This document shows, in pieces, positions 45,025-54,657 of a stretch of 64,000 bases of DNA (within the stretch, counting starts at the first letter, position 1; every line of letters starts with the position of its first letter). Origin of the DNA: Bradyrhizobium zhanjiangense (lineage in GTDB: Bacteria; Pseudomonadota; Alphaproteobacteria; Rhizobiales; Xanthobacteraceae); assembly GCF_004114935.1 (NCBI RefSeq), contig NZ_CP022221.1, forward strand, positions 1,881,001 to 1,945,000, written 5' to 3'. The position numbers and the translations under genes were made by a program. The notes beneath the pieces are model-generated. The model was not told the DNA's origin, ran no database searches, and saw only the letters and a program-made list of their open reading frames with translations.

Positions 45025-45840
45025 CTACTCCTTCAGATCATTCACCCGCTTCACCCAGGCGCGCACATCTTTGAGCACGGCGGGCAGCACCGCCTTGACC
45101 TCCGCCACCGTCATGCCCGCCTTGATGCGGGGATCGTAGAGCAGATTGAGGATGTACTGGTCGTAGACGTCGAAATAGCCCATCGAGACGTTGTCGTTGA
45201 ACATGGTCCAGGGCACGCTGGTGGTGTCGTTGATCGGCCCGAGCGATTGCAATAGCTCCTCATAGGCGCAGTCGAGGAAGACGAAATCGCCGTTGTCGAC
45301 GGTGAGGATGACGTCGGAATGCTCGATCTCGAAATTGTCGTTCTTGCGGAAGCCGGACAGGCATTGCGGATCGAGCGAGGTGCGGATCTCGCGCGCCTTC
45401 TCGGCGCCGTAAAAGCTGGTGAGGGTGCGGTAGAGATCGCGGTCGCGCACGAGCTTGACCCGCACATTCGCCGCCTCGCTGGTCGTGGTCATGGCGATGT
45501 CGAGATGCTGCACGCGCGTGGCGATGTCGTTCACGACCTTCGCAAGCTGCGTCTTGCGATCGGCGCGGTCGCTCTCGGCGTAGACGCGCACCGGCCCATC
45601 GAACTTGCGGATGCGGTCGACGCGGCCGGCGAGGTGGTACTCGGCGCCGAACGCCGTCTTGAGAAAGCCCTCGACGATCTCGCCGTCGGTGAAGCTCTTC
45701 TTCTCGGAGCGCTGGCGCGAGACGATGGCAGGCAGTTCACCCGCTCGGGCCGTGGTAGCGGTGTCAGGCACCAATGTGAGCGTGGCGAGCGCCAAGAGGG
45801 CGATGCGGAAGGCGGGCGCGGTCAGGTTCAATGCGCTCAT
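45025..45840 (-). CDS. exported DUF2927-like protein
   Basis: A 271-residue protein with an N-terminal signal sequence (MSALNLTAPAFRIALLALAT). The mature part contains EIVEGFLKTAFGAEY, VRVYAESDR and FLDCAYEELLQSLGPIND, consistent with the DUF2927 family. Two Cys lie in LDPQCLSGF and FLDCAYEE and may form a disulfide. The start was set at the second in-frame Met, just before the hydrophobic segment. It is a periplasmic protein of unknown role and a single gene. Confidence 0.82.
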   Translation of the reverse strand: MSALNLTAPAFRIALLALATLTLVPDTATTARAGELPAIVSRQRSEKKSFTDGEIVEGFLKTAFGAEYHLAGRVDRIRKFDGPVRVYAESDRADRKTQLAKVVNDIATRVQHLDIAMTTTSEAANVRVKLVRDRDLYRTLTSFYGAEKAREIRTSLDPQCLSGFRKNDNFEIEHSDVILTVDNGDFVFLDCAYEELLQSLGPINDTTSVPWTMFNDNVSMGYFDVYDQYILNLLYDPRIKAGMTVAEVKAVLPAVLKDVRAWVKRVNDLKE

Positions 45841-45969
45841 TGTCGTGCGACGCTGCCGCATTCGCGTCGCGCGCACAAGCCCGCAAATTCACGCGCGTCG
45901 CGGGTTCCCGCCGCTCGTCTGCAGCCAAAGAGTACGAACTTCGCAATGCCGAGCTCGGGCCGCGGGCTC

Positions 45970-46117
45970 GACCTCTCCCGCTTGCGGGAGAGGTCGGCGC
46001 GCCCGGGCGATGCGAAGCATCGTCCCGCGCGCCGGGTGAGGGCTCTCTCTCCTCATTGGGTGTCTCACTGCGGAGACACCCTCTCCCCAACCCTCTCCCG
46101 CGGGCGGGAGAGGGAGC
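45970..46117. repeat. intergenic repeat (family B, copy 4)
   Basis: A family B unit with an extra insertion (GCCCGGGCGATGCGAAGCAT) in the first block, as also seen in the inverted copy inside the cluster near 21090. It fills most of the gap between the DUF2927 and L,D-transpeptidase genes. Confidence 0.88.
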
Positions 46118-46134
46118 GCAGCACCGGTCTGGCT

Positions 46135-46713
46135 CTAATTGTTCAGCACCACTACGGTGGTGCCGACCGCGACGCGGCTGTAGAGGTCGGTGACGTCCTC
46201 ATTGGTCATGCGGAAGCAGCCCGAGGACACCGCCTGGCCGATCGTCTCCGGCTCGTTGGAGCCGTGGATGCGATAGAGGGTCGAGCCCAGATACATCGCG
46301 CGGGCGCCGAGCGGATTGTCGAGGCCGCCCTTCATGTGACGCGGCAGGTCGGGCCGGCGGGCCAGCATCTGCGACGGCGGCGTCCAGGCCGGCCATTCCT
46401 TCTTGGCGGTGATCTTGTGCACCCCGCCCCAGCGGAAGCCATCGCGGCCGACGCCGATTCCGTAGCGCAGCGCCTGGCCGTTCTGGAGCACCAGGTACAG
46501 CCGCCGCTCGCCGGTGTTCACCACGATCGTGCCGGGCGCGTAATTGCCGTTATAGATGACGGTGGTGCGGGGGACGGGATTTGCGCCGGAACGGAAGAAG
46601 TTCGGGCCGCCACCCATGATGTCGCGCGTGTCGAACTCTTCGGCGAGCACGCCGCCCGCCATGGCCGACAGCAGTGCGATGGCGGCGATCGGCGCGGCAA
46701 AAAACCGGATCAT
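46135..46713 (-). CDS. L,D-transpeptidase (YkuD domain)
   Basis: A 192-residue periplasmic peptidoglycan cross-linking enzyme. A signal peptide ends near residue 24. The YkuD domain starts GTIVVNTGERRLYLV, and the active site is His150 (RIHGSNEP) with Cys166 (SSGCFRM). A GGGGGAGA site five bases upstream of MIRFF fixes the start; the frame is open 30 codons further. Such enzymes form 3-3 cross-links or attach proteins to peptidoglycan. Confidence 0.94.
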   Translation of the reverse strand: MIRFFAAPIAAIALLSAMAGGVLAEEFDTRDIMGGGPNFFRSGANPVPRTTVIYNGNYAPGTIVVNTGERRLYLVLQNGQALRYGIGVGRDGFRWGGVHKITAKKEWPAWTPPSQMLARRPDLPRHMKGGLDNPLGARAMYLGSTLYRIHGSNEPETIGQAVSSGCFRMTNEDVTDLYSRVAVGTTVVVLNN

Positions 46714-46980
46714 TGTCTCCCCCAGCAAAAAAATCGATTCAATGACAGCCACAGGCCATATTTGCGGGCTTTCCGCAAGCCACGGCCCCGTGAGGAACAC
46801 CATGCTTAACGATTGGCGTTACCAAATCGGCAACCACGCCAATTTGCCGAAAAGAATTAGCCAAGCCGGCGCATCGTCACGCGGGGCAGGGCAGCGATGG
46901 CGGCTATTGCTTTGACGGAACGCGCGAACAATGATTGATCGAACCGATATCTGGACAATGCCGGTCGTGGGAGCCTTGGA

Positions 46981-48528
46981 ATGAACGGTGCGGAAAGCCT
47001 GGTGCGGACAATGGTCAAGGGCGGGGTGGACGTCTGCTTCACCAACCCCGGCACCTCCGAGATGCATTTTGTCGCAGCGCTCGACCGCGTGCCGGGCATG
47101 CGTTGCGTGCTCGGCCTGTTCGAAGGCGTGGTGACGGGCGCCGCCGACGGCTATTTCCGCATGAAGGGCACGCCGGCCTCGACGCTGCTGCATCTCGGCC
47201 CCGGTCTCGCCAACGGCCTCGCCAATCTGCACAACGCCAAGAAGGCGAATTCCGGCATCGTCAACATCGTCGGCCAGCACGCGGTCTACCACATCGGCTA
47301 CAACGCGCCGCTGACCTCCGACATCGAGGGCCTGGCCCGGCCGATGTCGTCCTGGGTCCGCACCTCGCCGGATTCCAAATCGGTCGCTGCCGACGGCGCC
47401 GCGGCGATTGCCGCCGCCAAAAGCGCACCGCCGCAGATCGCGACCCTGATCCTGCCCGCCGACACCGCCTGGAATGAGGCCGACGGCGTCGCCGAGGTTC
47501 CGGCTGAGCAGCAGCGGGCGAGCTATTCGCCGCAGGCGGTCGAGCAGGCCGCAAAAATCCTGCATCGCGACGGCGAGGGCACGCTGCTGCTGATGACCGG
47601 CAGCGCGCTGAGCGAGCACGGCCTGGCGCTGGCCGAGCGCATCGCCGGCAAGACCGGCTGCACGGTGATGGGCCCGACCTTCCGCCCGAAGATGGCGCGG
47701 GGCCGCGGCCGTTTCTCGATCGACCGCATCCATTACGTCATCGAGAACGCGCTGCCGATGCTGGCAAAATTCCGTCACATCGTGCTGGTCGAGTCCGACG
47801 ATCCCGTGGCGTTCTTCGCCTATCCGAACAAGCCGAGCATGCTCAAGCCCCAGGGCTGCGAGGTCCATCGCATGACCTCCTGGGGCGAGAACTCGGTCGC
47901 GGCGCTGGAAGCGCTTGCCGGCGCCGTGAAGGCCAGCGCTAGGGACGTCAAGCCGCAGGCGTTGCAGGAACTGGTCAAGCCGACCGGCGCACTCGCCTTC
48001 GCCTCGATCGCGCAGGCGATCGCCTGTGCGATCCCCGAGAATGCGATCATGGTCGACGAATCCCTCACCACCGGCCGCGGCTTCTTCCCACCGACGGCGG
48101 CGGCGGCCCCGCACGACTGGCTCCAGAACATGGGCGGCTCGATCGGCTTCTCGACGCCGCTGTCGATCGGCGCGGCGATCGCCTGTCCGGATCGCAAGGT
48201 GATCACCATGGTCGGCGACGGCAGCGCGATGTACACGATCCAGTCGCTGTGGACGCAGGCGCGCGAGAACCTCAACATCGTCACCATCGTGTTCGCCAAC
48301 CGCATCTACCAGATCCTGCGCGGCGAGTTCGACAATGTCGGCGCCGGCGAGCCCGGCCAGCGCGCCAACGACATGCTGCGGCTTGATCGCCCGACGCTGG
48401 ATTTCGTCGCGCTGGCGAAGGGCATGGGCGTGCCCGGCCGCGCCGTCACCAATGCCGACGAGTTCAACAAGGCGCTGGCGGAAGCTGTCGCCGAGCCCGG
48501 CCCGCGGCTGATCGAAGTTCAGATGTAA
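46981..48528 (+). CDS. TPP-dependent enzyme, acetolactate synthase/BFD-like
   Basis: A 515-residue thiamine diphosphate enzyme. Ser26 (NPGTSE), Glu48 (GLFEGV) and His71 (LLHLGPG) match the catalytic pattern of the decarboxylase branch, and GDGSAMYTIQSLW is the TPP motif. It is shorter than true acetolactate synthase and has no regulatory subunit gene nearby, so a role in branched-chain amino acid synthesis is unlikely despite common naming. A 2-oxo acid decarboxylase or carboligase is more plausible. It shares only the fold with the 540-residue enzyme at 26965. Confidence 0.87.
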   Translation: MNGAESLVRTMVKGGVDVCFTNPGTSEMHFVAALDRVPGMRCVLGLFEGVVTGAADGYFRMKGTPASTLLHLGPGLANGLANLHNAKKANSGIVNIVGQHAVYHIGYNAPLTSDIEGLARPMSSWVRTSPDSKSVAADGAAAIAAAKSAPPQIATLILPADTAWNEADGVAEVPAEQQRASYSPQAVEQAAKILHRDGEGTLLLMTGSALSEHGLALAERIAGKTGCTVMGPTFRPKMARGRGRFSIDRIHYVIENALPMLAKFRHIVLVESDDPVAFFAYPNKPSMLKPQGCEVHRMTSWGENSVAALEALAGAVKASARDVKPQALQELVKPTGALAFASIAQAIACAIPENAIMVDESLTTGRGFFPPTAAAAPHDWLQNMGGSIGFSTPLSIGAAIACPDRKVITMVGDGSAMYTIQSLWTQARENLNIVTIVFANRIYQILRGEFDNVGAGEPGQRANDMLRLDRPTLDFVALAKGMGVPGRAVTNADEFNKALAEAVAEPGPRLIEVQM

Positions 48529-48566
48529 GGCATCAACAGACGGAGCGCCGTGAGCCCGGAGGCACG

Positions 48567-49085
48567 ATGCAGACCGAGCTGAACAAGGTGATCGCGGCGC
48601 TCCGGGACTTCTACGCGCAGGAAGCATTCCTGTTCGAGAAGGACGTCGGCGAGCGCGCGATCACGCATCGCTTCGCCGTGCACCTGGAGAAGCAGTTCTC
48701 CGGCTGGTCGGTGGACTGCAATTACGATCGGCTCGGCGAGCGCACGCTGCATCTGCCGCACGGCACCATCATCTCGACCGACGACCATCTCGGCAAGTCG
48801 ATCTATCCTGATGTCGCTGTGCACCAGCGCGAGATCCCGAACAATCTGCTCACTGTCGAGATCCGCAAGGCCAGCAATCACACGCCGCTCGAGCACGACC
48901 AGCACAAGCTTAGGGCGCTGACCGACGTGCATGTCTGGTTTCCCTATTGGATCGGTTTGCTGCTGGTGCTGGACAGGCAGCACGTGACGATGTCGGAGGT
49001 CTATGTCAGCGGCCTCGTCGACGAGGCGCTGTCGCGCTGGTTCGCGACGCGGCTTCAGGAGACCGGCCTCGGAATTCGCGCATAG
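48567..49085 (+). CDS. hypothetical protein, PD-(D/E)XK nuclease-like
   Basis: A 172-residue protein with no name I can give. The pattern YPDVAVHQRE (Asp82) followed by NNLLTVEIRK (Glu98, Lys101) resembles a PD-(D/E)XK nuclease core, although the usual E-x-K spacing is altered to E-x-R-K. An N-terminal helix bundle includes ERAITHRFAVHLEKQF. It lies 38 bases after the TPP enzyme gene and may be in the same transcript, without an obvious joint function. Whether it cuts DNA is untested. Confidence 0.75.
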   Translation: MQTELNKVIAALRDFYAQEAFLFEKDVGERAITHRFAVHLEKQFSGWSVDCNYDRLGERTLHLPHGTIISTDDHLGKSIYPDVAVHQREIPNNLLTVEIRKASNHTPLEHDQHKLRALTDVHVWFPYWIGLLLVLDRQHVTMSEVYVSGLVDEALSRWFATRLQETGLGIRA

Positions 49086-49124
49086 AGCAGCGCGACGTGC
49101 GCGGTGACGCACGCCGCCAGCTCA

Positions 49125-49358
49125 TCAGTAATGGTACGGCTGCGAATACGCGTAGCGCGGGTTGATGCCGCAATAGGCCGACGTGCCGGAGGCGGTGGCG
49201 GCACATTGCTGATAGCTCGCGAACTGGCAATTGCCGGGATAGCCCCACTGGCGGCCTTGCAGGCAGTATCTGTCGTTTGCGGCCTGGGCCGGCGCCGCCG
49301 ACAATGACGCTGCGATCAGGGTTGCGAACGATGCAAGCGTGAGGATGGTGCGACGCAT
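49125..49358 (-). CDS. small exported DUF3551-type protein
   Basis: A 77-residue protein with a signal peptide ending PAQA, followed by a short mature part with Cys residues in RYCLQGRQWGYPGNCQF and YCGINPRYAY. This pattern, Cys-rich and Tyr/Pro-rich at the end, is the DUF3551 family that is abundant in Bradyrhizobium. A GGAG site nine bases from MRRTIL fixes the start. The function is unknown; probably a periplasmic or surface peptide. Confidence 0.85.
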   Translation of the reverse strand: MRRTILTLASFATLIAASLSAAPAQAANDRYCLQGRQWGYPGNCQFASYQQCAATASGTSAYCGINPRYAYSQPYHY

Positions 49359-49610
49359 TTCAAATCTCCTTCGAGGTGGTGGAACGGCCTTGCCTTGGCG
49401 TTCCCGTGGCCTGTCTGACGGACGGTCATGCTGTGTTGGTGTCCGCGACGCGGGATGCGTTCGAGGTGAGATACATCGTGACGCAGCCCGCGCCTGTGAT
49501 CTCCACCACAGTTCGCGCGTGGGTTCCCGACCTATTCTCAACGACCTTGCACGCCTCGATCCCGTGGGACTAGGCTTGCCTCATTCGGATCAGGCATTTT
49601 GGAGGTTCTG

Positions 49611-49946
49611 ATGCAGAAGTCATATTTGCTGGCAGCGACGGCAGCGCTGGTGCTCACGATGCAAGCGCCGCTCGCGCTGGCGCAGAGCGCGCCGGCCGCC
49701 GGTGGAACCGCTGCACCGGCCGCGACAACCGCTGCGCCGGCCGCGACGACGGCACCGGCTGCGACCACCGACACCTCCAGCCAGCCGACCGATTCCAAGA
49801 AGAGCGCATCGAAGAAGCCGGCGAAGAAGAAGATGACGCGGCAGCAGGAGATCGATCATTCGATCGACACCGGCACCGTTCCCGCGCGCTACCGCAGTTC
49901 GGTGCCCAAGCAGTACCAGCAATACATTCCGTTCGATAAGCGGTAG
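49611..49946 (+). CDS. small exported Ala/Pro/Thr-rich protein
   Basis: A 111-residue protein with a GGAGG site directly upstream of the ATG. After a signal peptide ending LALA comes a low-complexity Ala/Pro/Thr stretch with repeated TTAPAATT-like units. A Lys-rich patch (SKKPAKKKM) and a conserved-looking tail (HSIDTGTVPARYRSSVP) follow. Likely periplasmic. No family is recognised. Confidence 0.75.
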   Translation: MQKSYLLAATAALVLTMQAPLALAQSAPAAGGTAAPAATTAAPAATTAPAATTDTSSQPTDSKKSASKKPAKKKMTRQQEIDHSIDTGTVPARYRSSVPKQYQQYIPFDKR

Positions 49947-50079
49947 CGGATCGCATGGCGGCGCGACCGGATCAGCGGCTGCGTCGCCGTTGCCCATTGC
50001 AGGATGGCCTTGGCCATGGGATCCAACCACATACATTGTGGCGCGCCGTGCTAGATTAGGCTTAAGTCCGGGGGAAGGA

Positions 50080-50565
50080 ATGAGTGACGACGGGAAGGAT
50101 GCTGGCCTTGTGGCCATGATCACCAGCATCCTTGGAGGCAACAAGCGCGCGGACGTCGTGACGCCGCCGCCGCTCACCGAGGCTCCTCCGACAGCGCCGA
50201 CGAATGGGTTCGAGGCGGTCGAGCCGTCCAGCACCGATGCGGAGCCGGCGGAGTCTGAGCCGGCCCCCGAAGCCGTACCAGCCGAGACCAAGCCGGTCAC
50301 GCCACCTCCGAAAATCGCCACCACACGAGACGGCAAGAAATTGCTGCCTGCGGAAGCGATTGCCGATCTCGTGCTTGGTGAATTGCGCAAGCTGGAGAAT
50401 TTTCCGGCGACCGGCGTCTCGGTCACGGTCTATGGCTACCGGCACTGGAACGCCATGATCACCTTCGCGCCGTTCTCGACCACGTTCCGGAACGCGACCC
50501 GGTTCCGGCAGGCCCTGCCGGACCTCGTCTTCAAGCTGCGCCGCTTCGTCGAACTTGAGATATAG
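50080..50565 (+). CDS. hypothetical acidic protein with conserved C-terminal domain
   Basis: A 161-residue protein; the ATG is preceded by GGGGGAAGGA. The first 80 residues are Pro/Glu/Ala-rich and probably disordered. The last 75 residues look folded: LLPAEAIADLVLGELRKLENFP then VTVYGYRHWNAMITFAPFS. No signal peptide is seen. I do not recognise a family. It lies just upstream of the GreA-type gene on the same strand. Confidence 0.75.
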   Translation: MSDDGKDAGLVAMITSILGGNKRADVVTPPPLTEAPPTAPTNGFEAVEPSSTDAEPAESEPAPEAVPAETKPVTPPPKIATTRDGKKLLPAEAIADLVLGELRKLENFPATGVSVTVYGYRHWNAMITFAPFSTTFRNATRFRQALPDLVFKLRRFVELEI

Positions 50566-50631
50566 TCCGAGTCAATCACCGGCGGCGGAACGCGCTGCCG
50601 ACAGCCGTGACAGTTCGACAGGATTTTGAAA

Positions 50632-51114
50632 TTGAGCGTCGCCTTCACCAAGGAAGAGAGCGCCGAAACCGCGTCCGAGACGCTGTTGCCGGATCGCCCG
50701 ATCTCGCCGCATCCCAACCTCGTGACGGAAAAAGGCTTGCAGGCGTTGCAGACGCAGCTTGCCGAGGCGCGCGCGGCCTATGAAGCCGCGCAAGCGATCG
50801 AGGATGTCAACGAGAAGCGCCGACAATCGGCGGTGCCCCTGCGCGATGCCCGCTATCTGACGGAACGGCTGCGCACGGCGCAGGTCGCTCCAGATCCGGC
50901 CTCGACCGATACAGTCGCCTTCGGCAGCACGGTGACCTTCAGCCGCGCCGATGGCCGCGTGCAGACCTATCGCATTGTCGGCGAGGACGAAGCCGATCCG
51001 AAGGCCGGCTCGATCTCCTTCGTCTCGCCGGTCGCGCGATCGTTGATGGGGAAAGCGGTGGGCGACGTCGTCGGTTCGGGCAACCAGGAGATCGAGATTC
51101 TATCGATCGCGTAG
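50632..51114 (+). CDS. GreA/GreB family transcription elongation factor-like protein
   Basis: A 160-residue protein. The N-terminal coiled-coil region includes NLVTEKGLQALQTQLAEARAAYEAAQ, and the C-terminal FKBP-like domain shows VTFSRADGRVQTYRIVGEDEADP and SPVARSLMGKAVGDVV. A TTG start was chosen because relatives begin MSxAFxKE and an AGGA lies about nine bases upstream; another TTG two codons earlier is possible. It likely acts on RNA polymerase, rescuing backtracked complexes, or it is an Rnk-like relative. Confidence 0.87.
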   Translation: MSVAFTKEESAETASETLLPDRPISPHPNLVTEKGLQALQTQLAEARAAYEAAQAIEDVNEKRRQSAVPLRDARYLTERLRTAQVAPDPASTDTVAFGSTVTFSRADGRVQTYRIVGEDEADPKAGSISFVSPVARSLMGKAVGDVVGSGNQEIEILSIA

Positions 51115-51140
51115 CGAGCGCATCGTCTATCGGCTCCCGC

Positions 51141-51914
51141 CTAGACCCGCGGGAGTTCAACGCCCGTCAGCTTGCCCAGTTTTGCGATGAGATCCTCCTG
51201 GAATCCCGGGTCCGTCGCCTCATCGGCTGGCTCCTCCTGCCGCAGGTGATGCCAGTAGCGCCCGCTGACCAGGGCCGCGGAATCCTCGCTCACCGCCAGC
51301 CAGGTCTGAGTCCGTTGTCCGGTGTCGAGATCGACCGGGGCGCTCGCGCCACCCATCTTCGTGCGCACCCATCCGGGATCGACGGCGTTGCTGAGGACGT
51401 TCGGCCAGCGCCGGGCCAGCGCGAACGCCAGGGCGACCACGTGCAGCTTGCTCTCGGCGTAGGCCTTTGCCGAATCCCAGGCACGGCTGTTCCAGTCGAG
51501 GTCATACAGCGAGCCCTCTCCACCGCGGTGCAGCCCGCTGCTGAGATAGATCAAGCGGCTGGGCCGCTCGATCAGTGCCGTCAGCATGTACGGCGCAAGA
51601 ATGTTGATCGCCAGCGTGCTGGCATGGCCTTCCGGAGTCGAGCCGCGGCTCCGCTGGGTGTAGACACCGGCATTGTGGATGATCGCATCCATGCGGCCGA
51701 TCGCATTGACCTGGTCCGCGATGTTCCTCGTCTCAGCGGCACTTCTGAGATCACCGACCACCATTCCGGCGCCACGCGGCGTGAGCTCGCCAAGCGCCGC
51801 GGCACGATCGACCGATCGCGCATGCAGCACCACGCGGTGACCTTGATCAAGCAGGGATTGTGCCGCCGCCCGGCCGAGACCGTCCGTGCTGCCCGTGATG
51901 AATACGATCGCCAT
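51141..51914 (-). CDS. short-chain dehydrogenase/reductase
   Basis: A 257-residue SDR. The cofactor motif TGSTDGLG is near residue 7, then HNAGVYTQ (NAG motif). The catalytic Tyr/Lys pair is in AYAESKLHV, and VDPGWVRTKMGG follows. It resembles the retinol dehydrogenase/oxidoreductase branch. It is last in a minus-strand run after the MFS, CMD and cupin genes, 45 bases beyond the cupin stop. The run faces a LysR gene, so joint regulation is likely. Confidence 0.93.
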   Translation of the reverse strand: MAIVFITGSTDGLGRAAAQSLLDQGHRVVLHARSVDRAAALGELTPRGAGMVVGDLRSAAETRNIADQVNAIGRMDAIIHNAGVYTQRSRGSTPEGHASTLAINILAPYMLTALIERPSRLIYLSSGLHRGGEGSLYDLDWNSRAWDSAKAYAESKLHVVALAFALARRWPNVLSNAVDPGWVRTKMGGASAPVDLDTGQRTQTWLAVSEDSAALVSGRYWHHLRQEEPADEATDPGFQEDLIAKLGKLTGVELPRV

Positions 51915-51959
51915 GCGCTGTCCTCCGGATTTCTGGATGCACTCTACAGCGCCTGCGCA

Positions 51960-52463
51960 TCACTTCCGATATTGCTCGTCGCTCACCTTCTCCAGCCAAT
52001 CCACGTTCTTGCCGCCGGAGGACTCCTGGATTGCGATGTGGGTCATCGCCGTCGTCGGAGAAGCGCCATGCCAGTGCTTCAGTCCGGGCGGGAACCAGAC
52101 GACGTCGCCGGGGCGGACTTCCTCGATCGGGCCGCCCTCGCGCTGAACCCAGCCGAGCCCGGCCGTGATGATCAGCGTCTGCCCGAGTGGATGCGTGTGC
52201 CAGGCGGTGCGGGCACTGGGCTCGAACGTGACTTGGCCGGCCCCAGTGCGAGCCGGATCCTGCGCCTGAAACAGCGGATCGATGCGGACGCTCCCACTGA
52301 ACCAGTCTTGGGAGCCCTTCTGCGAGGGCCGAGACCCGTTTCTCTTGATGTCGATTTCCATTTGAGCCTCCTTCTGTGCTTCGGACGCGCGCGCCTGCAC
52401 CCGCTGAATTCCGAGAGTGGCGGCGGCGCTGCCGGCGATGAGTACGTCCCGTCGTGTGATCAC
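51960..52463 (-). CDS. exported cupin domain protein
   Basis: A 167-residue single-domain cupin. An N-terminal RR-containing signal ([17 protein letters not shown]) suggests Tat export. The metal-binding cupin motifs are [18 protein letters not shown] and [16 protein letters not shown]. It belongs with carboxymuconolactone decarboxylase-type genes in many genomes, as here. It may bind metal and act on a quinone or aromatic aldehyde; no substrate is known. Confidence 0.9.
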   Translation of the reverse strand: MITRRDVLIAGSAAATLGIQRVQARASEAQKEAQMEIDIKRNGSRPSQKGSQDWFSGSVRIDPLFQAQDPARTGAGQVTFEPSARTAWHTHPLGQTLIITAGLGWVQREGGPIEEVRPGDVVWFPPGLKHWHGASPTTAMTHIAIQESSGGKNVDWLEKVSDEQYRK

Positions 52464-52476
52464 GGCATCTCTCCGG

Positions 52477-53253
52477 TCAGCGCGGACGCTTTTCGATGAC
52501 GTCCTTGATCACTGGCGCTGCGGAGAATGCGTTGGGCCAGCCGGCGTAGAAGGCGAGATGGCCGAGCACTTCGCCGGCTTCCTCCTGCGTCAACCCATTG
52601 TCCATCGCGCGGTTCAGGTGATAGGTGATCTGCGCGACCTGGCCGGTTGCGATGAGAGCGCTCACGGTGACCAGGCTGCGGTCGCGCGGCGCCAGCGCCG
52701 GCCTGAGCCAGAGATCCCGGAACAGCACGTCCGTCGTGTATTGGACCAGGCTTGGCGTGATTTGTCCGAACTGCTCTGCAACCCGCGTCGCCCGCTGCTT
52801 CTCTGCGGCCTCATCGAGCGGCAGCTGCGGCCCCGAGGCCGCTGGCAGCTGATCGGCCCCGATGTTGCGGCTCCTGAGCACCTGCCTCGCCGCGGGGATC
52901 GCATCCATCGCGTTCGCCCAGCCCGTGTAGAAGGCCAGATGCGTGATGATCTCCGATATCTCCGACGGCTTCACGCCAGTGTCGAGCGCGAGTGCCAAAT
53001 AGGAGGGCAGCTCGACGGTTTGATCGCGCGCGATCAGCGCGGCGACGGTGACGATGCTGCGATCCCGCCGCGACAGCCCCGGTCGCTTCCAGAGATCGCC
53101 GAGAACGAATTTTTGCGCATAGCCTTCGAGGGCGGGAGCGACGGCGCGGACGTCTTCCGGCTTTGGCATTGGATTTACTCCTGCAATGGGCGTCTGTCCG
53201 GCGGCAGCGCCGGCGAACAGACACAATGAAAGCAAGGTCGCGAGCATCCTCAT
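52477..53253 (-). CDS. double carboxymuconolactone decarboxylase-domain protein, exported
   Basis: A 258-residue protein with a signal peptide ([20 protein letters not shown]) and two tandem CMD domains of the AhpD-like fold: [16 protein letters not shown]...[12 protein letters not shown] and [16 protein letters not shown]...[12 protein letters not shown]. The usual CxxC redox pair of AhpD is absent. The start overlaps the stop of the MFS gene by four bases. The frame is open far upstream but only inside the MFS gene. Its role is not established. Confidence 0.92.
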   Translation of the reverse strand: MRMLATLLSLCLFAGAAAGQTPIAGVNPMPKPEDVRAVAPALEGYAQKFVLGDLWKRPGLSRRDRSIVTVAALIARDQTVELPSYLALALDTGVKPSEISEIITHLAFYTGWANAMDAIPAARQVLRSRNIGADQLPAASGPQLPLDEAAEKQRATRVAEQFGQITPSLVQYTTDVLFRDLWLRPALAPRDRSLVTVSALIATGQVAQITYHLNRAMDNGLTQEEAGEVLGHLAFYAGWPNAFSAAPVIKDVIEKRPR

Positions 53254-54458
53254 GACGGGGTTCCTCCCAAGCTTGTCGGGTGTGCCATCAGCCACAGCGC
53301 CACCAGCGCGGCAGAGAGCACGGTCACGGCGCTGACGAGAAAGACGCTGTTCAGTCGTGCGCCGGTCGCGATCAATCCGAGTGCCGGGCTCGCGAGCCCT
53401 TGCGCGAGATCCAGGAACGCGGTGTAGGCGCCCATGGCGAGGCCGCGGCTCTGCATGGGCACGCTGCGCACGGCTTCGACGCCGAAGCCCGGATAGACCA
53501 GCGAGAAGCCGAAGCCGGTGAGCGCGGCGCCGGCGAGCGCCATCTCGGGCCGGACCGCAAGCCAGATCAGCGCCTGGCCGGCAGCTTCGATTCCCGCACA
53601 GACCAGCGCGACCTTTGCCCCGCCGAGCACGTCGGCTACATGACTGAAGAACACCCGGGCCAGGATGAAGGCGATGGCGTAAGCGGAATAGGCCAGCCAT
53701 CCGTTGGCCCATCCGCGGTTCGCAAACAACAACGCGGCTAATGTGGTGACAGCGCCGAAGCCGACGCTGCCGAGTGCCGAGCCCAAGCCCGGGAGCCAGA
53801 CGGCACCGAACATCTCGGCGAAGGAGGTGCGGGTCTGCTGCTGGAGGGGAGGGACCGCGGGGAGCCGGACGACGAGCAGGAGCGTCAGTAATGGCGCGAC
53901 GACGGTGGCGGTCGCGATCGCAGCGAAACCGTAGGCAGCGTAGAGCACAGATCCCGCGGGCGCGCCGATCGCGAAAGCCGCGAACATTGCCGAGCCGACC
54001 CAAGCGATGACCTTGCCGGTGGCGCCGGCGTCGGCGAGCACAAGTCCCCAGCTCACCGCAGCGGTGATGATGAAACTCTCGGCCGCGCCGAGCAGTCCAC
54101 GGCCGAGCAGCAGTATAGAGACTGACGCCAGCGGGGTGTTGGCGAAGCCGAGAGAGAGCAGATAAAGCAGTCCGGAGGCCGCGGCAGCGAGCAGGCCGAC
54201 GATCACGCCGCGCTTCGCTCCGCTTCGATCCGAGAAGTGGCCAGCCCACGGCCGCGAGATCAGCGAAGCGGCGAACTGGCTGCCGGCGACCAGGCCGACC
54301 ACGAAGGTACCCAGGCCCAGCCCATCGTGGACGTGAAGGGGAAGAATTGGCATCGCGACGCCGATGACCAGGAAGGCAACGAACACCACCGCCATGATCG
54401 GCATCAGGTTGGCGACGCCGCGCGGCGCAGCGGCCTCTCGAATGGTTGTTACCGACAT
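53250..54458 (-). CDS. MFS transporter
   Basis: A 402-residue, 12-helix major facilitator. The loop 2-3 motif appears as GHFSDRSGAKRGV. It is first in the minus-strand run with CMD, cupin and SDR genes, and divergent from a LysR gene. Export of a reactive aromatic or quinone substrate handled by the other enzymes fits the context but is only inferred. The start codon is 199 bases from the LysR start. Confidence 0.92.
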   Translation of the reverse strand: MSVTTIREAAAPRGVANLMPIMAVVFVAFLVIGVAMPILPLHVHDGLGLGTFVVGLVAGSQFAASLISRPWAGHFSDRSGAKRGVIVGLLAAAASGLLYLLSLGFANTPLASVSILLLGRGLLGAAESFIITAAVSWGLVLADAGATGKVIAWVGSAMFAAFAIGAPAGSVLYAAYGFAAIATATVVAPLLTLLLVVRLPAVPPLQQQTRTSFAEMFGAVWLPGLGSALGSVGFGAVTTLAALLFANRGWANGWLAYSAYAIAFILARVFFSHVADVLGGAKVALVCAGIEAAGQALIWLAVRPEMALAGAALTGFGFSLVYPGFGVEAVRSVPMQSRGLAMGAYTAFLDLAQGLASPALGLIATGARLNSVFLVSAVTVLSAALVALWLMAHPTSLGGTPS

Positions 54459-54657
54459 GCGAGCTCAGAGCTCGTGCTGCGTCGGCGCAGGCGATCGGCG
54501 GCTTGCGACGCGCTGACGCCGTTCGGGAGCTCGATTGCTTCTGTCATAGGTCCCTGCCTTCGTTCTGGAGCGTCCGATCGCTAGTCCGAACCTAAGACTT
54601 CCGCGCTCGTCCGATTAGGTGATAGATTTCGAATGCGGTCATTAGCTGGGCTTATGA

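Noticed and set aside
46981..48528. Biosynthetic acetolactate synthase large subunit
   Set aside because: It is too short, lacks a neighbouring small subunit and has the His of the decarboxylase branch at the active site.
52477..54249. A 590-residue reading of the CMD gene
   Set aside because: The first 330 codons lie inside the MFS gene in another frame; a good start with signal peptide and stop-start overlap lies at 53253.
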